From Choanephora cucurbitarum (taxonomy: Eukaryota > Mucoromycota > Mucoromycetes > Mucorales > Choanephoraceae), in NCBI GenBank assembly GCA_025331435.1, contig JAIWNI010000015.1:186001-250000 (forward strand): DNA of 64,000 bases, written 5' to 3'. Positions within the stretch are counted from its first letter, which is position 1, and the number at the start of each line of letters is the position of its first letter. Shown piece after piece: positions 53,107-64,000 of the stretch. A program made the translations under genes and the position numbers. Under the pieces are notes generated by a model. It did not search any database. It was not told the DNA's origin and saw nothing but the letters and a program-made list of their open reading frames with translations.

Positions 53107-56100
53107 TTAATCATCAAAGGGATACTCAAAAGGCTCGAATGGTGCAGCTTCCTCTTCAGCAGCAGCTCTTGAGGTTGCATCTATAAACGAAGAAAATATA
53201 AGAATGGCGCTTATTTATCTAATCACTTTCACTTTACCTCCTGCAGGCACACGGGGTTGAAGTAGATCTTCTTCTTCTTCGGGCTTCTTGTCAACCAACA
53301 TAATGATACCGCCCACGTTCTTTTGCTTCACAGGACTGTAACGAGAATCTGACTTGAATTGAATATGCTTCAGTTGAGCAGGGACAACACGAGCCATGTT
53401 TTCGAGAATCTCAAAGTTCTCTTCCTTCTTCTTCTTTTTGCGTTCTTCCTTCTTTTCTTCCTCTACATCTTCTTCCTTCATTGGTTCGTCCACATCCATT
53501 TGATCACCCTTTTCTTTTTCGATCTTCTTAGCACGAGCCTTAGCCTTTGCTGTAGTTGACAAGACAGCCGTGGCTACCTTTTCGACCACTGTAGCTGAAG
53601 GAGGCTTGATGGCAGGAGGATAAGCAAATAGACTAGCTTTGGCATTAGAGACAAACTCGAAGCGAGGTGTATCCAAGTTCTTGTTGAGACCGATAACAGC
53701 TGTAGGTGTAAATGCCAAACTCAACATGTGAGTCAAGGGGTACCAGTACCAGAATTGTGTGAAGACAGCCATACCAACGATGGCAGGCATGTTAGCATGA
53801 CCTGTACGAGATAATAGGGAAATAGTGACGTTACGACCACCGGCATCAATGATACCTTGGGCAAGAACAGCACCAAACTTGGCCATAGGATCCTCATGCT
53901 TATCACTAATAATCTTTTCATATAACTTGCGAACACCAGCTACCTTGGGATTTGTGTTTTCAGTCTGTTGAATCAAGATCATGGCTTGAGACATAAATGC
54001 ACCTTGACGTACAAAGTCCACAGGATCCTTAGTCATAGGTTCAAGTAACTCAAGTGCATCCAAATCGCCTGTGCCTGCACATGAGATACCTAAGGCCAAG
54101 GTAGCACCATAACGAACGTGAGGGTTGTAACTCTCGGCTAACAATTGAACAATACGAGGCACTTGCTTGGGGTTACGCAACAAGACGAAACCTAAAGAGG
54201 TGACAGCAGCACGACGAACATCGTCATTGACGTCACTGACAGCGACGTGCAATAAACGGCGAATAGCCTTGTTGTTACCAGTACCACTGTAAGCCATGGC
54301 AATAGTGTAAATACCACCATAACGAAGGACAGGGTCTTTGTCTTCCAAAAGCTGTTGAATCACTGTGTCTGCTTTTTCTTCCTTACCGTACATGATGAAA
54401 GGAATACCGATGGCTAAACCACGAATGATCTTTTCGTGTTGTGTCTCATGGGCATATTGAAGCATCTCATCAATGGCTTCCAAGTTACCTGTACCCAACA
54501 TAATCAAACCCATTGAGAGACCGGCAGCTTCACCAGCTACAGCATTGTCACCGAATAGCACATTTTTCAAGTCTTCATAGATGGAGGCGTTAGCTGTAGC
54601 CATACCAGCAACACCAAGACCAAGACAGGCACCGTGTTGGATCACATCATCTGAGGTATCTTTTAATGCTGATTTGAGGTAGTTGAGAACTTCAGCACCG
54701 TGGTTGGCATTGATGAGACCAAGGGCATAAAGAGAACCACCTTCAGAGTAAGAACTGTTACCACTTACACCTTCTTGAGGTAAATAAGGAGCCAACAAAT
54801 TCATGGATTGAGCCAATTGACCCTAATTAAGATGTTTAATTTTCTTGTTTTTCTCTCTCTCCTTTTTTCTTACCTTATGGATTACACCCAATGCTGCAGT
54901 AGCACTGAATTTAGACCAGTTAGTGGCTCGTGATAACCAATCCAAGTTTTGACGCAAAAATTCATCGCTTGTTGTACCAGCTTGCATGAAAGCATTAGCA
55001 AATGTAACAGCTGAATGATAAATGGAGTTTCTTGATTCCAATGCATTCTATTCTATCTTTCAGTTTCTCATACCTTTTCTCTCTCTTTTTTTTTTCAGTT
55101 CTTTACCTTTGTGTTCTTCAAAATCAAGAGGTCGGTATGGTTATTACGGTACAAGAATTCAAGGTGAAGACGAATGGATTCTTCACCAGATAAAATAGAC
55201 TTGATCTTTTTGAAAGGTGTATCATTCTTTGACTAATGGTCGATATTAATGCCTTTGCACATATATCTATGTTGCTATGGTTACCTTTGTTTCTTCTGTA
55301 GACTCAGGTTCTTGAGGTAATTCAGCAGCTACTTTAGATAAGAATTCTTGTGTTGCATTCTCTTCCAAATCAAATGAAATTTGATAGGCCATTAACTAGA
55401 GGAGTATCAGAGTCAATCTGCTGTTCAGTCTATGCTCATACAAACTTACTTCATTCTTTTGCTCTACTAAGCTCTTGAGCATATCAGCACAAGACGAAGA
55501 GTCATTCAAGTGAACTAAACATTGACTGATAGAAATGTAATCAGGGTTCTTCAGTGTCTTGTACAAATCCACTAACAATCTCAATACTTGATTGCGGAAT
55601 TCCAAGTTTTGAACCAAGGTCATGCAGACCTCAAGCACATAAGACAATAACTCTTGGCCACCTTGTTTCTGGATAATTGACTGAATTACATCCAGACGTC
55701 TGGATTCCAATGCAATACCAATTGCCTGTTCGTATTCTTGGTCATCAGCACAACGTTGAAACATTCTCTCTACAATATCCTGCAATCTGGGATCGATGGA
55801 TTCACTGAGTGCATCAACACTGGTTCTAAGGTGGATATACTTGCCAATGCATTTGGCTACATATATATATATACGTATCAGTCTATATATACGTGTGTGT
55901 GTGTGTGTGTGTGTATTTGACTATGCCATGCTGTTACTTACAGATAATAGTGGTAACGTATTCAGAGGTTTCAGTCAAATCAAACGATTGTCCTGCACCC
56001 AAAGCAAACGTAAGCGAATCGTCTAATTCGCCCAAATTATAATAAACCTAATATAAAGAAGACGTAAGCTATCTCACACATGTCTCACTATTTCAGTTTC

Positions 56101-56426
56101 TTACCTTGGAAGCAACTAAGGCAGCTAATTCTCTTTGACTAAAAGAAGTATCTTCATATAATATTTCACTTTTTATAACAGTTAAACAACAGGACTTATA
56201 CCCACAAGAAATAAACAACACTTACATTTTAGCAATGGAATCAGAGATCTCTGCCCAGAATTCATCCACAAGTGTATTCAGTTGTTGAAGAGCATACACC
56301 TTCAATTCAGGTTGTTGCTCATCGAGTAAGGCAATAATACCGTCTATACGTATCGGCAATAAGTATCTGTATATACATACAAATGTACAACTTTATTAAC
56401 TTACTAGCAGATGTAAGAGCTGTCAT
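53107..56426 (-). CDS. RPN2: 26S proteasome regulatory subunit Rpn2 / PSMD1
   Basis: Largest scaffold of the 19S base; binds Rpn13 and substrate shuttle factors. ATG at 56426 (MTALTSA); the first junction gives [14 protein letters not shown]. About nine exons. N-terminal helices: [13 protein letters not shown] and [20 protein letters not shown]. The PC-repeat toroid fills the long exon 53215-54816: [50 protein letters not shown] and [23 protein letters not shown] Lys/Glu-rich linker ([13 protein letters not shown]) is followed by LQPRVPAGG, and the last exon ends [11 protein letters not shown] (stop 53107), the acidic Rpn13-binding tail. Intron 55853-55938 contains a TG microsatellite. It is divergent from CTR9 with 241 bp between ATGs. 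Confidence 0.95.
55858..55917. repeat. TA and TG microsatellites in an RPN2 intron
   Basis: A (TA)n run then ATACG(TG)n (nine to ten TG units, plus strand) lie inside the intron at about 55853-55938. Length variation would not affect coding. Confidence 0.8.
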
Positions 56427-56667
56427 GATGAAGCGTAGTTAAAAGAAGAAAAGTAAAAAAAAAAAAGAAAGACGTAAGTGTGTATGTCTCTTTTCCTGAC
56501 TTATTTTGTATAGTGTTGCGCCCGCGACGCGTAAAATAAAGCTGACGCAACGTAAGCTTAGCTGAGTTTGATTTATATTTATGTAAGAAAAAATCAAACA
56601 GACAACCGAACTTTTTTTTTTCATATTTGGCGTGTGTATATATATAAATATAGAATAAAGGATTCCA
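56427..56667. promoter_or_regulatory. bidirectional promoter between RPN2 and CTR9
   Basis: 241 bp separate the two ATGs. It has a TATATATAAATATA stretch about 25-40 bp before the CTR9 ATG, an ACGCGT core near 56526 and CTGACGCAACG next to it, and an A-run before RPN2. No GGTGGCAAA proteasome box was found. Confidence 0.5.
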
Positions 56668-59600
56668 ATGACTTCTACAGGGTTTGGAAATGGTTATGGT
56701 ACTCGTTCAAAAACGATTGAAGTGCCATTACAACACGAACAAGTACTTGAAGTTGTCTGTAACGATCTGCCTGTCAAATCAGCTGAACTGACAGACATTT
56801 TTCGTCAAGAATCTGTTGGTTTACCTTATTATCGCATGTTGGCAGTAAGCAATAATATACATATACACTTGAGTTCACCATTTCTTCTTATTGACAACAT
56901 TCCATTGATTAGATTGAATATTATCAACAGAATAAGATTGAACAGAGTATTGATGTTGTTCAAGCAGGTTTAATTACAGGTATTAGAAGAACCCTATATT
57001 AAATAACATTGCGACTGATGAACACCATGGGAGATTAGCCAGTCAATCGCCTCACACAGTACCTCGCCATAAACTACCACTCTTGACGCTGATTGCCACA
57101 CTACACATGCGTCTAGCCAAAAAAGAAACCAACGATACCCAACGCCAACACTATCTCGATACAGCTACTCAATTTATTAACGAAGCAGATCGAATTCACA
57201 ATCAATATGAACCTACCTTTGTCATCAAGGGTAACCTTTATATCTTGTTGAAGCGACTGGATGACGCTTCTCGATCATTCAACATGGTCCTTGAAAAACG
57301 GCCCAGCTGCATCCCTGCTCTGTTAGGTCGAGCCAAGATCCAATACCATCTTCAACAGTACAAACTAGCTCTCAAAACATATCAGACAGCCCTCAAGTTC
57401 TCGCGCAACAAATTCAGTGGAGTCGAGATTCGATTAGGCATTGCACAATGTTTTGCTCAACTCAAGATGTATGCAGAGGCTAAACAAGCACTGAAACGTT
57501 GTATTGCCTTAGGAGGTCATGCTACTGCTCTTATTATGTTGGCCATTCTTGAACTGAATGAATCTAAGCAACCAGGCCCAGATCAGCAAACTAGTTTGAG
57601 ACACGGTTTGACACATATGCAACAAGCCCATCAAGCCAACACCCGTCACCCTGCTGTCTTGAACATGATGGCCAACCACTTTTTCTTGACACGCGATTTC
57701 GAAAAGACCATGGCTGCTGCTTCGCGCGCCTTGAAGTATGCCTCAAACAACCATACTAAGGCAGAAGCATCTTACCAAATCGCCAGAGCACACCACCAGA
57801 TGCAAGAATATGACCATGCTTACACATTCTATTCTCAAGCACTTGAACTTCAACCAGATCATCTGTTGGCTCAGTTTGGTATGGGTCAAATGCAGTTGAA
57901 ACGCAACAACTATACAACAGCTCTAGACATGTTTGAAAAGCTGCAAAAATCAGAACCTGAATGTATCGAAATTATAAAAGTCTTGGGTTCTTTGTATGGT
58001 TTGATGGGCAAGAAAGAGAAGTCATTGGCCCTCTTTAACAAGCTATTACAGAGCACACAAGACGATCCCTTGCTGGCTATAGAGATGGCTGAAATGCAAG
58101 AAGAGAAGGACAACAAGCATTCACTTGAATGTAAGTTTTGCCAGATAGATAGATGTGCTTTTGATCTCATGGATTCTGTAAACTTGTAGATTACGAACAA
58201 GCATTAAACTTATTAGATCATCTCTCGCCCGAAGATACAGCCAGCCAAGATCGACTTAAGCAGATTAAGCCTGAGTTATTGAACAACATGGCAGTTATGC
58301 ATCAACGATTGGGCAATCTAACAGACGCGGAACATTATTATGGACTGGCTATTCAGGAGACTGAAAAGCGAGAGGACAAAGACCTTCAACTGACCATGAG
58401 TTACAACTTGGCCCGATTATATGAAGACAGTCTGGAGACCGAAAAGGCCATGGCTATCTATCGTAAAATCATTCAAGATCATCCAGGCTATACAGATGCT
58501 CACTTGCGTATGGGTGCTATTGAATTTAGTTTGGGCCGTGCCTCAGAAGCGATTGAGTATTACAAAGAAGTGTTTGATACAGATCCTGTTAATGCCAAAG
58601 CTTGGATCATGATTGGTCAAGCACAGGCCAATCTCAGCGAAAAGATTAGCAAGCGATCCTTTGAAAAGGTACTAAAAGATTGTGACAAGAACGACTTGTA
58701 TACACACATCTTGTTGGGTAACTACCATGCAGCCGCTGCACGTGAATTCAAGGCTGAAAAGCAAAAGCAGGTGCGTCAAGATGCCTACAAGCTGGCTGTC
58801 AATTTCTATTCTCAAGCACTTCGACGCGATCCTACCAACGCTTTTGCTGCCAATGGTTTGGCTATTGTAATTGCCGAAACAGGACATGTGGAACAAGCCA
58901 AGGATCTGTTCAACCAGGTTCGCGAAGCAGCTGTTCATCATGCCAGTGTCTGGGTCAATCTGGCTCATGCTCAAGTTGAACTCAAGCAATATAAACAGGC
59001 AATCGTGATGTACGAAAACGCACTCAAGAAGTTCTACCAAAACAAAGATGCCAACCTCTTACTCTGTCTTGCTCGTACTCAATACATCTTGAGTAAATCA
59101 GATAAAGATCATGAAATGATGTATCAAGCTTTACGCAACACAACACGCGCATTACACATTCAGCCTGCTGATAAGACTACACATTACAATCTGGCATTAG
59201 TTCAACAGTCTTATGCACAGCAGATTTCAGATTTGGCTCAAGACCAGCGCACTTCTCAAGAAATTCGTCGTGCCTTACAATTGTTAGAATGTGGTCAACG
59301 TACCTTCCGCATGTTGATCAATGTAGAAGAACATACATTGTATGACAAGAAAATCACAGAACAACGTGAACGTTATGGTGAAACACTGCGCATTCAATTG
59401 GATCGTAAGCTGGCTGAACAAGTGTCGTTTGAAAAGGAGAAAGAAGACAAACTGAATTTAGCACGCAAGAAGCGAGAAGAAGAGCGTCATCGTCTGCTAC
59501 AAGCAGAAGAGGAAAAGAAGCGACAAGCTCAGTTGGAGAACGAACGTATTGAAGAAGCGAGAAGACGCTTGATGGAGAAAGTACGTGAAGACAACTTGTT

Positions 59601-59870
59601 GATGGCCAGTCAACATGACGATGATGCTGATGCAGAAGAGGAAAAGAAACAAAGAAAACGAAATCATAGTGGAGGAAGAAAGAGAAAAGAACACCATGAT
59701 GATGATGAAGATGATGAAAACTTAGGTGAAGAAGAAAAATTGCTTAAAAAGCAAGACAAAAAGGTAAATAAGGTTATCCTAAAAAGCATTTGTATCGTTT
59801 ACTTATTCTTTTGATTTATTAGCAATATCGAAGTAAGCGTATCATTGAAGATTCAGATGAAGATCTTTAG
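56668..59870 (+). CDS. CTR9: Paf1-complex TPR subunit Ctr9
   Basis: Nuclear scaffold of Paf1C, which travels with RNA polymerase II and supports H2B ubiquitination and H3K4/K36 methylation. ATG 56668 (MTSTGFGNGYGTRSKTIEVP). Exon 1 ends RMLA; exon 2 gives IEYYQQNKIEQSIDVVQAGL; a 59-nt intron (about 56978-57036) joins LIT to ASQSPHTVPRHKLPLLTL. Two long exons carry about 14-16 TPR-like repeats (for example PALLGRAKIQYHLQQYKLAL and VWVNLAHAQVELKQYKQAI). A charged coiled coil (59400-59600, KKREEERHRLLQAEEEKK) and an acidic/basic tail follow; the last exon ends IIEDSDEDL with TAG at 59868-59870. About 980 residues, with a shorter low-complexity tail than animal CTR9. It converges with the KDM4 gene 76 bp away. 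Confidence 0.94.
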
Positions 59871-59946
59871 ATACATACTTTATACATAAATTTAATATTA
59901 ATAAACATGTAACAATTTCTTTTGCGTGTGTGAATGAGTGCGCTAT

Positions 59947-62317
<2,371 letters not shown>

Positions 62318-62981
62318 ACTGTAGAAAAAAAAATGAAAGGAAAAAGTGATGAAAAAAAAATATGGAGGCTTTTTTTTTATAAGCAGTAAGAAAACGATTA
62401 AAAGCCCGCATTCCAAATTGAGAATAATCTAAATGGCAAACAAATTAAGACTGTCACTAGAGAAGTAGGAGAGGATCAATGCAAAAGAGCTTAAAGGAAG
62501 TAAAAACAAAAAGGCTCAAGCAAAGAAAAAAGGTGATATCTCTTTTTGTTTCAGCAAAAAGAGGAGTTTTTAGAAATAAAAGGAATGCTTAACATTGTCT
62601 TTGAGGATGAGGTGTCATCAATATCACTGATATCTTTCATGTTGTATACATTATGCAAATGCGTATCAAACTTGATCTTACTTTGCTTCTGCTGGCAAGT
62701 ATCCCGAACAAGCTATGATTTCAAAAAACCCGAAGGTCTTCCCCGCGCTAGATACTTCAGGCACATTTAAAATTGTTATAACTCATTCAAATGTATTTAT
62801 TAGCAAAAGTAGGCTTAACCAATGAGACGAACAGAGAAAGACGAATGCTTGTAATACAACTTTCCAAGAAGATATGGTTGAAAGAACTGGCAGCATTTAA
62901 ACAAGAACAAGAACTTACATAATCACTGCTTGGTCTCACAGTATATTCATCATCATTAGTGAAGGAGTTGAACGAAAAGAT
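62318..62981. other. intergenic, upstream of the KDM4-type gene
   Basis: About 660 bp. T/A-runs at 62325-62380 next to the demethylase ATG. A plus-strand ORF 62546-62770 (EEFLEIKGMLNIVFEDEVSS) has coding-like composition at its start but is not recognisable; possibly a gene fragment. Confidence 0.35.
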
Positions 62982-63340
62982 CTAGGAACCTAAAGATAAT
63001 GGCCTAATATAAAAATACGATTCACTAAGCAGTTTGATACTCACTTCATCTTCTATCTTCCTAGTCATGAAGCAAGCGATATCAAATTTGATTCCATATG
63101 CTTCCAAACCTTCTTTTTCTTTAGCAGTGGTCAGCTTTGCTTCTTGAAAGCCATTAAGGTCTTCCAATTATCTTGACGGCTGTTTATATATTCTAACGAG
63201 TTATGATCCATGCGGTCTATCTTAGTTGAACAATTGGTCTTGAGTATAGAAGTAGTTCGATATCTATGTTTAGGCTGCATTTGAGCTTCAGTATAGCAAT
63301 TATGATAAACTGAAATGACACAGCCCATTATGAAAGACAT
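62982..63340 (-). pseudogene. fragment of an unidentified, probably multicopy mucoralean gene
   Basis: Two overlapping frames, MSFIMGCVISVYHNCYTEAQ...INSRQDNWKTLMAFKKQS, and shifted by one, EDLNGFQEAKLTTAKEKEGL then EAYGIKFDIACFMTRKIEDE. The continuation across frames suggests one gene with a frameshift near 63150 or an unrecognised intron. The second part has the feel of the C-terminal region of expanded, function-unknown mucoralean families, but I cannot name it. Confidence 0.35.
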
Positions 63341-63742
63341 GATTGAACTTGTCTCTTTATTTAGTGTGGGTGTATTCCACTACGCTATCAATTGAAAAAC
63401 TCCCCTAAAAGTTTTCTTTTATTCTTTTTCTTTTACTTGTCTACGTTTTGCTTCACAAATAGGTATTTATAGTAGTATGAGCGCCTATAAAAACTAAAGC
63501 TGATCTGATCTGTACAGCATGCGAGGCTGCAAAAAAGTAAGGGCAATCAAGTTCATTTGATAGCCAAAAAGGAACACCTATACTGATAAGCTCACACAGG
63601 CGAAGACTTGGTGATGAAAACCCTTTGTAACCGATTTTATGAAAAGGAAAGAGAAGAGTACAACAATGATTTTCTTGCCTGGCTTGCTTTGACACAGCAA
63701 CGCATAATCATATCTCTGCCATAATATTTAATAAAATAATAC
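63341..63742. other. intergenic, no gene seen
   Basis: About 400 bp. A minus-strand 80-codon ORF (63453-63695) is not recognisable and is probably spurious. Confidence 0.35.
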
Positions 63743-64000
63743 TTGATGCGGATCTCCATCTCGCCTAAAAAAGTTCAATTAATTGGAAACTGTAGAATTC
63801 AAAGTCAAAGCATCTTCCTTCCTGCAGGAAGAGGAGAACAGCCAACTACGATGCAATTGAGAGATAGCTTGATGAGCTATTTTTTTATGATTGTAAGCCT
63901 ACTCAAATTTCTAGACTCATTCCAAGTTTGATTTTCCTCCCAAAGATAAAAAGACAGTTGAAGCCAATGCTTATTTAAAGGCGAAAACAATTGATTGACA
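63743..64000 (+). CDS. partial unidentified gene running off the window
   Basis: ORF ISPKKVQLIGNCRIQSQSIF, LPAGRGEQPTTMQLRDSLMS, YFF looks coding in composition. A shift of frame or an intron near 63885 continues as DCKPTQISRLIPSLIFLP. Start and family unknown; it could be a degraded member of a multicopy gene family or of a transposon. Confidence 0.3.

Overview
This is a eukaryotic nuclear contig, most likely from a mucoralean (Mucoromycota) fungus related to Rhizopus or Mucor. The genes are closely packed and A+T rich. Introns are short (about 45-75 nt, GT...AG, often with a CTAAC-like branch site), and homopolymer A/T runs lie between genes. The gene set is fungal (Pho84-type phosphate permease, PMT family, HAP2/NF-YA, Usv1/Rgm1-like zinc finger). 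It also holds genes usually absent from yeasts: NELF-B and a KDM4-type demethylase with animal-like C-terminal domains. There are no bacterial operons, CRISPR arrays or rRNA genes, and I found no tRNA. All gene models were assembled by eye from ORFs and splice motifs, so exon ends are approximate unless stated.

Layout. 0.2-38.7 kb is a housekeeping block: RNase P subunit Rpr2, mitochondrial-type cysteine synthase, PMT4/POMT1-like O-mannosyltransferase, choline/ethanolamine kinase, alpha-galactosidase, DDHD phospholipase A1, HAP2/NF-YA, U-box cyclophilin PPIL2, AMP deaminase, HEATR5/Laa1, a C2H2 factor, Pho84, ribosomal protein eL20, a small secreted Cys-rich protein, NELF-B and an amino-acid permease. 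A decayed LINE-type endonuclease fragment and a 33-bp perfect inverted repeat sit at 16.2-16.8 kb.

38.8-50.5 kb is an accessory island. It holds a pogo-like fold-back, an orphan gene with a probable PD-(D/E)XK nuclease motif, a broken Tc1-like element, a 131-bp minisatellite, an apparently intact DD34E transposon with long iteron-bearing terminal inverted repeats and a second small element nested in its right end, a 74-86-bp minisatellite, and a decayed relative of the DD34E element with 104-bp inverted ends.

50.6-62.3 kb returns to housekeeping genes: a secreted subtilase, proteasome subunit Rpn2, and Paf1-complex subunit Ctr9 convergent with the KDM4-type demethylase. 62.4-64.0 kb holds gene debris typical of expanded mucoralean families.

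Together, NELF-B, Ctr9 and KDM4 suggest an RNA polymerase II pausing/elongation and H3K9/K36 demethylation apparatus closer to animals than to yeast. The most notable structures are an 8-nt microexon in the KDM4 gene, a 16-nt microexon in the zinc-finger gene, and the nested transposon at 43.8-45.8 kb.
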